From contig JAIWNF010000070.1 of NCBI GenBank assembly GCA_025093555.1, forward strand, positions 62,001 to 126,000: 64,000 nucleotides of DNA, in the 5' to 3' direction. Every line of letters begins with the position of its first letter. The stretch's first letter is position 1. Position numbers and translations under genes: made by a program. This DNA is from Circinella umbellata. Lineage: Eukaryota; Mucoromycota; Mucoromycetes; Mucorales; Lichtheimiaceae. The notes beneath the pieces were generated by a model that was not told the DNA's origin, did not search any database, and saw nothing but the letters and a program-made list of their open reading frames with translations. Below are positions 35,709-51,077 of this stretch, in pieces.

Positions 35709-36435
35709 TTGGGGGTTCTTGGAAGTGGTACCAACAATAATCTGTTTATACACTACCCGATGGATACCCATTCCACATTTATGATTCATTACGAAAGAGG
35801 TTCTTCGGGGTTCATTGTGGCATATGATAGAGGCCTGACTATTCAACATGCGGAATAGATAGTGAAGAATACAAAAGCCATTGACGCCTGTTTTCAATAC
35901 AGAATAATTTTTCTTCGCCCAAACTGACTTGTAACTAGGTGATAAACATGCAACTGTTTTAAAACTACGCCATAAACACTTTCTTCCTCAATACAAGTTA
36001 ACTGACTATTTTCAAGTGACCATTCTCTTCGAGGATTAGAGATTTTTCTTTGCTAAACAATTAATACAACGGATCCTCTCTGAACAACAAAACTGTTTTA
36101 TTTTCCGATTTGTTGTAGGCTGCAAACTTCTCAACCTGTTAATTAGGTGGAAACATTGTTTTTTTTTGGGTATAAATCTTTGTTGAAATATCAGTTACTT
36201 GTATGTATATTTATTGAATATTATGGAGGTACTGACAGTAAAGAAGATTAATTGATAATTATGCTCATTCATATTTATTTCTGAAGAGACTACAATAAAC
36301 GAGAAACTTAATTTGGATGAAATCGCCAGTGAAAACATGAAAACTAGTACATGTAGCCAAATGACTGTTTCAACACATACCGGCAATGCATGTAACATGA
36401 CAAAATATTGTCTCTTAAAAGCTTTATTTCAGGAT
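35709..36435. other. Region between transposon and tandem repeat
   Basis: The first 190 bp (35709-35900) has open frames on both strands and should be the sequence disrupted by the transposon, continuing from 34146-34283. Its family is not recognised. The rest is AT-rich. Confidence 0.35.
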
Positions 36436-37442
36436 TTACTCCACAACCCATACTTGTCATCCACCTGCCAGCACGACATGCAGCTTTTGCGCAATCCTGT
36501 TATGTATGTGGGAGGTCTACGCCGCACAAACAATAATGTTTATGGTGCGTAGCTAAACGCTTGGGTAGGGTTATGGGAATTAATTCTATAGCAAGATGAT
36601 CTCAGGCAGGTCAGCAAAAATATTCCCAACTTTGCTAGGATGGATATGGGGGGGGAATTGACGACCATTCACCCAGGAAGCATAACAAAAGATAAGTATT
36701 GGCTGATTTCTCTTTGATCCATGGCTATAATAAAGGTGTGGTTATTAATAATTATCATTAACAATGGTAGGTTGTGTTCTCGGAAACGCTCTCAATTGGT
36801 TATCCAAGACTTACTCCACAACCCATACTTGTCATCCACCTGCCAGCACGACATGCAGCTTTTGCGCAATCCTGTTATGTATGTGGGGGGTCTACGCCGC
36901 ACAAACAAAAATGTTTATGGTGCGTAGCTAAACGCTTGGGTAGGGTTATGGGAATTAATTCTATAGCAAGATGATCTCAGGCAGGTCAGCAAAAATATTC
37001 CCAACTTTGCTAGGATGGATATGGGGGGGGGTTGACGACATTCGCCCAGGAAGCAAAACAAAAGATAAGTATTGGCTGATTTCTCTTTAATCCATGGCTA
37101 TAATAAAGGTGTGGTTATTAACAATTATCATTAACAATGGTAGATCGTGTTCTCGGAAACGCTCTCAATTGGTTATCCAAGACTTACTGCACAACCCATA
37201 CTTGTCATCCACCTGCCAGCACGACATGCAGCTTTTGTTCAATCCTGTTATGTATATGGGAGGTCTACGCCGCACGATCAAGAAATTTTAAGATGCGTAG
37301 CTAAACACTTGAGTAGGATGATGATAATCAACCATATATCAAGTTGATCCCAGGCAGGTCAGCAAAAGTATTTTCAACTTTGCTAGGATGGATATGAGTT
37401 TTTTTTTGACGACCATTCGCCCAGGAAGCATAACAAAAGATA
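36436..37442 (+). repeat. Three-copy tandem repeat, about 374-bp unit
   Basis: Units start at 36436, 36811 and 37184 (spacing 375 and 373 bp). The third is partial, ending about 37442, and more diverged. Copies 1 and 2 are nearly identical. Each includes CCACAACCCATACTTGTCAT and a G-run (GGATATGGGGGGGG). In one plus frame copy 2 reads HLPARHAAFAQSCYVCGG...KQKCLWC, a CxxC...CxxC pair of the sort that binds zinc at transposase C-termini. That frame is not maintained in all units. Confidence 0.9.
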
Positions 37443-39203
37443 ATCCTTGATTAGTATGTTATTTTATGCTGTATCCAACCTACAATGGCTTCATAAAGAC
37501 AGTCATTTATCAGATATACATCAATAATGCTTTGCTGACATTTTGGTATTCCCTATTTGGACAATGCTTATAAGAATACAAAAGTCTGTCTTCTTTAATG
37601 GCGATAGCAGCTGCATGGACAGATCATATCTTCAACCCCACAATGTCTAATTTTAAAATCATTATTTATCTTATTATCATAATTCACACAATCATTACAA
37701 ATCGAAAGACCACTTATGCCCATACACACATATTGATGTATCCCACCGATGATAAGGATTTAATATAAATGAAGAAAAAAATAATTTAATAAACTTAGTT
37801 AATTATATTATAGCGATTCCTTGTGGGCTTAACAAGAGCGATAAAAAAATTACTATTAATTGTTGCGCTTGCATGGTGTTTTGAAAGACATATAGAAAAT
37901 ATGTCCAAGTGATATTTTACTGTTTATATCTCTTTTTTTTTTTTTGAACATTTAGGCCTTTATTTATTTTATACATATCACATTGTTGAGCACTTGATTA
38001 CAAGCTACGTAATAAATAGTTTTAATATAAAATATGTGTGAAAGAACATCAAACGCGTTACCATGCTGCTGATGCATTGAGCTGTTAGAAATAAAGGCAA
38101 CTTGATGTTATTGATAAGTTATGTAAAGTACATATATTAGATATTAGACCACAATGCTTATTATTGGAACGGGTTGCCGATGTTAATCTTAACAGCGATG
38201 ACCTGAGGAGTGTAGTTGCTTAATGCGGATTTCTCACATTTTGCAACCAATACATGTTTGCTTATCCATCAAGAGGTTCGGCAGTATTGACACTGTAGTA
38301 GTTATCGACCTCTATAGTTACACTTACATATAAAAGAGCCCGGGTTATTGAACTTATGATTTATGTATATTATACACTAAATATAGAAATTAATATCAAT
38401 TGATGGACAAACTTACAAATTGTACAGGCTCTTAAAAGATTTGAGAGCCTAACAGCAGAAAAGTAAACACATCAGCAGCAAGACCATATAGGATATCATT
38501 TTCCTTAGCGATTACACCATCCGTATCCTTGAACTTGGAAATAGCTTTAAATTTACATTTATTGTTGTAGAACGCTAAAGCGACCGGCACTAATGGGTAT
38601 ATATATAATTGCTTTCTTTGCGGTAGGTACAAAACGTGGAAGTCTGCACATTTACACAAAAAGATAGACTAGTCGTAACAGCTGAAAAAACCTCCAGTGG
38701 GGGAAAAAGCTATGCTTAGTGTATGGTGCAAACAGAGAAGACGGCCCCTATTACTTGGGTACAGAATAAAAAGAAAAATAACAGTAGAAAAACAACCAAG
38801 AGCTCGAAAATAACAACTGCCGAGCCATAGGTTTCTTCATTCATAATGGATATACCTTCAGTAACATCGATGAAAATAAGAAGTAGAATCATTGGTTAAT
38901 ACATACGTTCTATCACTCGTTAAACAACCGTTCTACAATTACATAGCATATTTTTACTCACCCTTTTTTATCTAGCCAATGAAGGTTGCGGGTTCGATAA
39001 AGCAACCAGTATTCGCAGCCAAGCTAGCATTTAGCGTCTCCTTTTTACCAATATCAATGTCCAATTACTGGCTTTATACATGTTGTAACGAGTAATTTAT
39101 CAATAAATAGCCTAAGTATATTTATGTACAGAGAGACAGAAAGAGAAAGAGAAAAAATATATTAGCTTCCTATACTACGCCTCTCCTCTTTCACTATTAT
39201 TGA

Positions 39204-39242
<39 letters not shown>

Positions 39243-40275
39243 TGTAACTTTATTTTTGTAACTGTGAGTGAGTGCTAATTAGGTTAGGGCTATCAAAGTA
39301 CTGTAAATTGATATCTATAAAAAAATGAGAGAATAAAAAATACCTTTAGCATAAGTAAGCAAGAGAAATGAGCATTTTTAAAAGATATACAAGATAAAGT
39401 CGTGGGAAACAATATTATGTATACATTGGTATAGGTATTATTGTTTATATTAATGAGATTGTATGTTGTTTTTTTCATCATTTTAAAAAATAAGATGACA
39501 CGCATAGCAAGGACTCAACACAGACCATGTAGTATGTAGTATTAAGGTACTAAAGTGACCCCACTGGTTACTGTGTGTAGTAAATTTCTATTGAAGCATG
39601 TGACATATTACGAGAGTCTCGTGTTTGTTCCACTTTGATTAATTTATAATGGATACCTCCCATTTAACTTATTTGTTTTGTATATTTTAGATTCATGAAG
39701 AGTAATCATCGACAAGTCCAGCGCAAAAATAAAAAATAAAAAATAAAAATATATATTTTTGTAGCTCAAGTATTTATGCTTCCCCCCTCCACACACTTTC
39801 TCCGAGATTCCTTTTAAGACAGCACAAGTACTTGGTAGCCCATTTACAAGTATATACATAGTAAAGTAAAATAATCCCAAAAAATTGTTATTATTTTTTA
39901 AACAACTGACGGACATCACCACTGTCAAAACGTTTTTATCACCACATGCCAAGCCTATTATTGCACAAAGGCAATACTTTGAGCAAAGAAAATCCACTAT
40001 CATCTTATATGATCATATTTCTTGAAAACATAAGCATGAATATATAAAATATCGACTGTATATAATATATTTGGTATGACGGCAGGATAGTATGACAAGA
40101 TCAATGGTAGGATAATCAATGCTGCAGTCAAATTAAATGGAGCCAAGGGAGCGGTAGGACTTTTCATCGCGCTCTATTTAAGCCTAACTAATTCCAAAAA
40201 GAGTTCAGTTCACCCTTCTTCACTTTTTTTTTTTTTTTTATATTTTTTTTATTATTTTTTGCAACTGTTGTCAGC
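37443..40275. other. Gene-poor AT-rich region left of block B
   Basis: About 2.8 kb. A (TA)n tract lies at about 39205-39239 and a GA-rich tract at 39130-39155. A plus-strand stretch at 38052-38215 (HQTRYHAADALS, then LERVADVNLNSDDLRSVV) could be a decayed retroelement. Frames at 38432-38659 and 39644-40003 (minus) have no recognisable domain. No gene is called. Confidence 0.45.
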
Positions 40276-42182
40276 ATGATCAAAAACACTCTCTTATTTA
40301 TGAAGAGTCCAGATAATTGGAATCTCTCTGCAGTATTGCAAGAACTTGAATTCGATAACTTAAGCGGAACACGCCATAGCCATCTAAAAGTATTACGAAA
40401 GTTATTGATGAGGTCAAGACCAGTGGTAACCAGCAACAGAAACGGGCTGCAAACATAATTCTTAATAACTGGGATGTAAGTTATTGATCAAAGGATCTCC
40501 TTTCAAATTCATTTTGTTTTATATTTATGTTTTTGTTATACGTATATTACCTTTTTAGGCTGAATGTCGACGCTTAACGGCACTCACTTCTACACCACCA
40601 CCAACATCAACAACTAATACTACTTCTAATATGGAAAACAACGCGAATTCAAGTGAACCTCATGATATAACATTACAGGTGCGTGACAGCACTATTATCA
40701 CAGGTCCTGTAACAATCAATATGAATAATTCAAGTCGAGAACTGCAACAAGGTATGTTTTCTTGAGCACAATTACTTTTATTTAATCTTATCATTTATAT
40801 ACTAAAAAACTGAATAAACTTTGTTAGGACCATCTTTATCAACAGCAGCATCCTCACAACCACAAAAACATCGACAACCAAGTGTTGAAAATGATCAATG
40901 TAGTCAAGGAACCTGGGAATCAGCAAACCCACATCCAAAAAGATTATTACAACACTTTTATACATCCAATTCATATAGTCTCGATAATTTTATCCAAAGC
41001 AATACCGCAATCCCTTACATTGACATGGGTGAAGAGTATCAGATATATCGAAAAAAAAGTATTGAAGGCGCCCAAGCCCGCAAAACATTGTGTGACTCCA
41101 GGATTTTGTAAGTATATAGTGAACGATAGATTGGGGTAGCCACAAATGAAGGTTGTCATAGCAATGCGCTGACTAAAATACATTTATTCAGATCTTTAAG
41201 CAATATATTTCTTATTTCAAGTAACGAACGTTGTGTCTTGTCGTTAATGGATGATCATAAAGTTATATTCAAAGCATTCAAGAAGACGGATCGTCTTGAA
41301 CGAGTGGATTTGGAGTTTGATAATGCCTGTAAAATAATCACAAATATATATAATGATGATGGTGATTATATAGAAATGGGAAAAGTACTCCCAAAGATGA
41401 AAGAGTTACAAGATGAAACGTATTTGGCAGGTGTTCAAGTATTGTCAGCGATGATTAATATGGTTGTACAATGGAATGAGAGTACCGTGTTGAAGGAGGA
41501 GGATTTGAACAGAAAGACTGTGGATTATTTTTTACATGCCACCTTTTGCCGTATTAAAAATACTGAATCATCATGGTAAATATAAAGAATGATAAGGTGT
41601 ACATAATATTGTTTTAAAGAGTGTTAACCAGTAAAAATAAATAATGGTTTTGCCTCTACGTATAGGAATACCTACACACTCAAGCCATCACCCTCATCTC
41701 CTAATTATCAAACATTTTCACCATATTTTACGCTTTATAACTCGAAACTATCCTCCGTAACAAAGTATGAATTTACTGTTGTTGAAATAAAGGCCAAGGG
41801 TTCCAACAAAGATGAGTCTGACATGGTGCGAATAGGCAAAGAGCTTAAAATTTGTATTGACAAATTAGCAACTGCGGGCGTGACTGACCCAGTAGCATTG
41901 GTATTATAGTAAGAGGTATGCACGTATATGTTAACTGTGGGTAGTGCGATGGGATAATGTAAAACGTATTTAGTCTCGATATTTACTATTTGTTATAATA
42001 GAATCAAGAATTCAGTTTTTTAAAATGTTGTTGGATGGCCCTGGTGCGTACGCTATGGTAGAACTTGGAAATATGAATCTTCCTCGGTCGCCATCTGACA
42101 CCCCATTATTACCGTCTTTGATAGAGCGCTTTTGCCAACTAAAGGTGATAATTTTATTAGCGATAAATTCCCTTCATCAGTG

Positions 42183-42224
<42 letters not shown>

Positions 42225-42410
42225 CTAATTTAACAACTTGTATACTAGAACTTTGCAGAAGATAATATAAAAAAACTGTACGAAGCACACAGACGACGAA
42301 GACACTCCAGCAACACTGATAATTATCAGAAACAATGGCTGCGACAAACGTGTCAAGCCCCCATTATACAAGAAGTGGAATCGAAGAAGAAGCGCAAAAG
42401 AAGATCATAA
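40276..42410 (+). pseudogene. Block B copy of the unfamiliar multi-exon gene, frameshifted
   Basis: The exon order is as in block A and the splice sites are mostly intact. The start is the ATG at 40276 (MIKNTLLFMKSPDNWNLSAV). Middle exons are at about 40828-41109 and from about 41220 to 41576 (the latter DRLERVDLEFDNACKIITNI to CRIKNTESSW). They are followed by NTYTLKPSPSSPNYQTF, VVEIKAKGSNKDESDMVRIG, KMLLDGPGAYAMVELGNM and a lysine/arginine-rich tail with a nuclear-localisation look (KKKRKRRS). Two single-base deletions relative to copy A break it: at 40410/40411 (GATGAGG versus GATGGAGG) and near 41897 (GCATTGG versus GCAGTTGG). The protein family is unknown to me; similar families may be common in Mucorales, from memory only. 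Confidence 0.75.
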
Positions 42411-43485
42411 TCATATAAACAATAAATACTCTCATTGATATCTTTATAAATATTACACACACACACACACATACACACACACACACATAAGCAGATAGCT
42501 TTTTTAATCATAAAACTACATTTTTTTTAATTGTATGAATACGTTATAGTTCAGTAATATATATACAACATTGTTTACATAGCTTTAATTACAAGAATGC
42601 TTGTTCCCATGTGATTTTTTATATCTTTCTTGATTGAATTTGTCTTTAGTAATGGATAGCATAGGCACCTTTGTATTCAGTCTTTTTTGAATCACCATAC
42701 TTCTGTGTTGAATCACTTGTACCATCTCATATATTATGATCACACAATTTTTTTTTCTTCTATTCTCTTACATATAGCGTACGGATCTCGCTGGGTAAAA
42801 TATATTATAATTTTCTTCAATATCCATATTGTTATCTTGTACTATATTAGATTCCACCCATAATTAATCAATCCATTTTTTTTTGCAGTATTATATTGTG
42901 TCATTCTCTTGTTTTAATTTATAACCTTATCAAGTGATTTTTTTTTAAATTTTGAATGGAGCTTTTTCGTAGTATATTAAAATAATAATAATAATAATAA
43001 TCAACTATAAATGACAAGGTGTATCCATGGTAAATATTTTCAAGAAGAATAATGTGAAGAATATGAAAAAATATATATTTATACATTACAACAAAAGAGA
43101 ACTAACTATCGAGGAGAGCAAAAGAAATCTATGAATGTTATAGGTACGTAGTACTGTGTTATCGTATCGAAGATAATAAATTATTTCAAAACTCTTGTAG
43201 TCTCTTCGTTTATCAACTTTCTTATACGTAGCCTCATTTTAAACAAAATAATACACTATTGACAACAATTATGTTTAAAGCTTACATTTAATCTTGTAAC
43301 ACAAAAAAAGAATCTTCTTCTGGTTCATCATTCTATTTTAAGTAACAATGTACAATCAACTAAAAGAATGGATGACAATAGATAATTTTTCATATATATT
43401 TTTAGATGTTTGTATTGGTATGTTTGGGTAAGATAAAGACAAAGGATGTATATATTTGATGATAATAATGATAATAATAGTTTTT
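42411..43485. other. Duplicated non-coding segment between block B gene and cullin
   Basis: Contains CA repeats (42457-42489) and (TAA)n. 42590-43080 pairs with 26040-26490, and 43158-43485 pairs with 29597-30016. It shows where HET2 would lie if present in this block. Confidence 0.7.
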
Positions 43486-46725
<3,240 letters not shown>

Positions 46726-46920
46726 TATTGAAAAGTGTTATAAATTTAAAAGAATAGAAAGTAAAAGGGTTTATATAGGTCCTTTTTTTTTTTTTGCAGG
46801 AAAAAAAAAGGGGGCGAGGTTTTGGAAAGTGTGTGTGTGTGTGTGTATATGTAATCTGAGTGATTGTTTGTCGGGGAGTATGTAGTGATGTAAATTTACA
46901 TGAAATAAAAAGACGGATAA

Positions 46921-48143
46921 TTATACTCGAAAATCTACTAAACGTATTCTGGATGGATTTTGTGGATCTCTTACAGCAATACGTGCTTTAATAAGAACTT
47001 CAATATAAGGTGACCAATAAGTACCTGATATAAGTTGTAAGTATGGATCATGTTGTTTAAGTACTGCTAAATTCATTAAATCCTATCAAATTATATATTT
47101 ATATACTTTTAGTTATTATGCATAAATATAATTATTATTATTATTATTACCTCTAATATGAAAATCAATTCACATGTTTCTTTTTGATCATCATCATCAC
47201 CATCTATATCCTATTAAAAAAATAATAATATATAAATAACTATTTTGATTGTGATGAATAGTTATTTAATAACTTACATCAACAGTATGAGGTGGATAAT
47301 ATTCATGTAAAAAATCAATTAATTCATCCATTATAATTTTATGTTTTTCTTTTAATCGATTGACAGTATCATGTACTTCCCTAACAATTAAAAATAATCA
47401 GAATATTAAACAAATATATATAAATAAATATATAAAAAATAATTTACATTGTTGCTTGTTGTATTGCTTCAGGTTGTTCTGCTTCTTCTAATTTTTGTTG
47501 TAATACTTCAGTAATTTGTTGACATTCTTTTAATACAGTACGTTCACGTTCTAAAGTATCTGTTGCTTCTGATAATTCTTGATCTATTGATTTTAATGCT
47601 TCTTGTAATTCATTTACTGTTTTATTTAATTTTTCTTTGAATTGTAATTCGATAAGTGTTTCATTTGTTTCTCTTTCAACATTTCTTGATTCTATATCCC
47701 CCATTTTTTTTTATTATTTATTAGTAAAAAGATAATCCAATCTTTCAAAAGATACTTCTTACCAATCATTTGCTGATTGACTTGTTTTAAAATTTCATCT
47801 TGTTCAGCTTTTAAAGTATTTATTTTAACTTGTTCTTTTTCTTCTTTTTCAATATATAATTTCTTCAATCCTTTAGCTGCGTGTATATCTTCAAGCTAAA
47901 ATTATATCATTTTTTAGTTTTATATATTAATATTAATATATTATTAGTAGTAGTATTTACTTCATGAAGTCTTTTCCAAAGTGCTTCTCTTTCATTCTTT
48001 TGATCAACAAGTATTTGATCAAGTTGTTGACCACGTGAAGTCCCGTCTTCTGAACTTGCAATTTTACGTTCTTGTTCAACTATTCTATCGAAATCGTTTG
48101 CTGCTCGTGAAATAATTTCTCTTAATTTCTCTTCAATCCACAT
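46921..48143 (-). CDS. CENPK: CENP-K-like inner kinetochore protein
   Basis: CENP-K (Mcm22 in budding yeast, Sim4 in fission yeast) is part of the CENP-H/I/K group of the constitutive centromere-associated network. Exons run from ATG 48143 (MWIEEKLREIISRAANDFDR) through long coiled-coil segments (LNKTVNELQEALKSIDQELS and neighbours). The end is the conserved C-terminus YWSPYIEVLIKARIAVRDPQ followed by NPSRIRLVDFRV and a stop at 46921-46923. That C-terminal motif corresponds to FWPPYIELLL...GIALRHPEDP..IRLE of vertebrate CENP-K. Six exons with short AT-rich introns. It lies 195 bp upstream of the cullin on the same strand and shares a short promoter with TAF7. Confidence 0.85.
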
Positions 48144-48308
48144 TATAAACTTTATAAAAAAAATAAGCCTTGTTACGATAAAAGTAAATAGTTTATAAAG
48201 GAACAGGTTTTTTTTTTGCATTTTTTTTGTTATCAGAAAAACACCGCTTTTTTTTTCTTTACAATAATACAATAATATACCCTTTAAAAAGAAAACTTTT
48301 ATATCATA
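48144..48308. promoter_or_regulatory. Bidirectional promoter between CENP-K and TAF7
   Basis: Only 165 bp separate the two start codons. The gap has two T-rich tracts (48210-48232 and 48248-48260) and no visible TATA box in a clear position. Confidence 0.55.
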
Positions 48309-49201
48309 ATGGAACCAACAACAACAACAGAGACACCCACAATAATATCTTCTTCTTCAAAATCTGATAAATCGGAAAAACAAAAAGGAAAACGTTCAAG
48401 AAAATCAGGTGATGGTAGTAAACCGATTAAAATCAAGTTAACAACAACAAAAAATAAACAAGGAGGATCTTCAACTCATATAGTCACTGGATCAAACAAT
48501 GGAAGTGGAAGTAATAGTCATCATCATCATAATAGTAATGCAAGTGGATCTGAAGATGAAGATGAACCAGAAGCTGCTATTGAAGAACATTTAATTTTAC
48601 GTTTACCACAAGGTGAAATGTGTGAAAAATTAAGAGAAAGTGTTAGAAAACGAGAAATTCCAGAAGATGTCAAATTACAAATGAAAGGTTAGATATTTAT
48701 TTTTTGAATAAAATAAAATGAGGGATTGGGTTTTTATTAATAATAAAATAAAGATAGTAGAAGGGGACAATTTACTATTGGAGGACGTAAATATGATACT
48801 ACTTTAGTGGATTTACCAACAATTATTGAATCACAAAAGACTTTTGATAAAAAACAATTTTATAAGACTGCAGATATTTCACAGGTAAAAAAATACTAGG
48901 AGGGAGTAATGTATATATATATTCATATTAATTTAACCCAAATAATTATAGATGTTATTAGTAGATGATGGTACAGGACCATTAGAAGAACAATCTAATT
49001 TAAATAATAGTAATAATATGTTACGTACAAGTGGTGATCCATTTATATATCAACATGGTCTTACACCACCTTTAAAACATGTACGAAAACGTAGATTCAG
49101 AAAGAAACTTTCAAAAAGAGCTATTGAAGAAGTCGAACAAGAAGTAGAAAGATTATTAGAAGTAGATGCTCAAGCTGAAGATGTTCAATATGGTAAATGT
49201 A

Positions 49202-49232
<31 letters not shown>

Positions 49233-49888
49233 TGAATGATTTTATTAATATTATATATGTATATATATAGAGGTGTTTGATAATAGAGAATTGGAAATGG
49301 AAAATGAGTCTGATGTTGGAACACAAGATATTGATATTGATATGAGTGAAGCAGCTGAAAGTGAAAGTGATGATGATTTAGCTGCAGCTATTGATCGTGA
49401 TTTAGAAGAATTGGATGAAGATGACAGAGATGAAGAAGATAATGAAGACGAAGATGATGAGGAAGAAGAAGAAGAAGAAGATAGTGAAGAAGAAGAAGAT
49501 GATGAAGAAAGAGGAGATACTGGTGAAATTGGTATAAAGAAGTTTATTTTTTATTTCTTTTTCGAAAAACGGATATTAATCTTTTTTTTATATATATTTT
49601 AGAACAAAAACGACAAGAAATTAGTGAAATTAAACAAGCTATTCAAAGAAAGACAGATAATCTAAAGTCTGCACCTAATGCCATGTTGAAGGTAACAAAA
49701 TAATAATAATATATAAATTTGTTTTCTGTTATACATATAAACTAAATTCCCATTGTGTGTTTACTTTGTTATAGAAACGATTTGAAGATGAACTTGAAAA
49801 GTTAAAGAAAGAATTAGCATTAAAAGAAGCTTATTTAGCAGAGATGAATAAACAACAAGAACAACAAGCAGAAGAAGAAGAGGAATAA
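48309..49888 (+). CDS. TAF7: TFIID subunit TAF7
   Basis: TAF7 is a TFIID subunit that binds TAF1 and helps control transcription start. Six exons (48309-48687, 48754-48884, 48952-49192, 49271-49531, 49603-49691, 49775-49888) join to 404 residues. The TAFII55 N-terminal domain starts after a disordered Ser/His-rich leader: EEHLILRLPQGEMCEKLRES, then GQFTIGGRKYDTTLVDLPTI and FYKTADISQMLLVDDG. A long Asp/Glu run and a C-terminal coiled coil follow, as usual for TAF7. The exon 2 acceptor was chosen at AAAG/ATAGTAG because it alone keeps the frame into the conserved block. Confidence 0.93.
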
Positions 49889-51077
49889 TTATAATAATAC
49901 TTTTTAACAGACTCTAAAATAAAATAAAATAAAAAGAAAACAGATTTATTCATTAAGAGGATGAGAAGTAAAACATAAGAATGAGAGTGGGAAGAGAAAG
50001 GAGTACGTATGTAAAATAATAAAATAAGTTTATCCAATAAGATTTCAGTATTTTATTATTATTTTTAATTTTTAATTTTTTTTATCATTTACTTATTAAT
50101 TATTTTGTGAGCCAACTAGGTTGGCTGCGGAAAAATTGCCACTGCACGCCCTAAGGCGTACGGTAGACGGGTTATTGGTTATAGTTTTCAACCAGCAATA
50201 AACCAGCATCGGTATGACCTCACTTGCGTGGTTTTGCCCTTGCACAAAGATAAAGAAAAAGAAGAGGGACATGGGAAGGGGGTGCTTTTATAATTTTTTT
50301 TTCAAAAAAATATCCAGTCACGTCGCTGTTTGAAACAATTAAGGTTCTTTCACAAGTCACATCGTTGTCTGAAAAAATGAAGAGGGGCATTACCAAATCT
50401 GGATTGAGGTCCTTGATTAAAAATAAGTCATCATGGGAATAAAACCTTACTTGAAGCAACTTCTTTTTAATTAGATCAACTTCTCCCCGCCCGCCCCTCT
50501 TTTATTGTCAAAAAGACTTTATGCAAAAAAAAATATATATATACCAATATTTTATAAAAGGATAATTTATTTGTTTTAAAATGATCAGCTCTTTTATTAT
50601 TATTATTATTATATTGATAAGCTTGTGGAATTTACTCAATAAAATCTTTGTTTTGATTGCCTGACTCGTTTTGAAACAATTCAAAAAGAGTGGAAAAGAT
50701 TAATCGGAGTCCTTGATGATTAAGTGAAAGGGAAGAAATTCGCGTGGGTAGTAATAATACATCAACTTGACCATTATTATTATCAGCAAGTCTTTTTCAT
50801 AGAGTGTAATATCACTGAAGAATATAATTTTTTTCTTCAAGTTATAAAAATGTTGTATAATAACGCGTTATTTGTTAAAAAAAAAGAATCACTTTTTTGT
50901 TTGGCATTATTATAAGAATAAAAAAATAAACGCGTTCCCCCCCCCCTCTTTATTGGACGTGTATCTTTCTTCTTCCTTCTCCTTTTTTTTTTTTACAACC
51001 AACTTTTTTTTTTCTTTCTTCATATCCAAATAATAATAATATTCTTATTATTGACTCTAATAATCCAAAAAGAAAAC
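49889..51077. other. Intergenic region between TAF7 and RdRP genes
   Basis: Contains a moderately GC-rich stretch at 50108-50250 of unknown nature and pyrimidine tracts at 50938-51020 before the RdRP start, the likely promoter. A short frame at 50220-50459 (minus) is not convincing. Confidence 0.45.

Noticed and set aside
36436..37442. CRISPR-like array
   Set aside because: Units are 374 bp, only three, with no short repeat/spacer pattern, and the DNA is eukaryotic.
38432..38659. 75-codon minus-strand frame
   Set aside because: Somewhat protein-like, but with no family, no splice partners and surrounded by decayed DNA; left in the intergenic note.
38981..39020. Possible tRNA T-arm (GGGTTCGATAAA between GGTTGC and GCAACC)
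   Set aside because: No matching D-arm, anticodon arm or acceptor stem at the right distances; only a small chance hairpin.
39644..40003. 119-codon minus-strand frame as a membrane protein gene
   Set aside because: No clear homology or domain, in a gene-poor AT-rich region; Asn and Lys runs suggest a chance frame.
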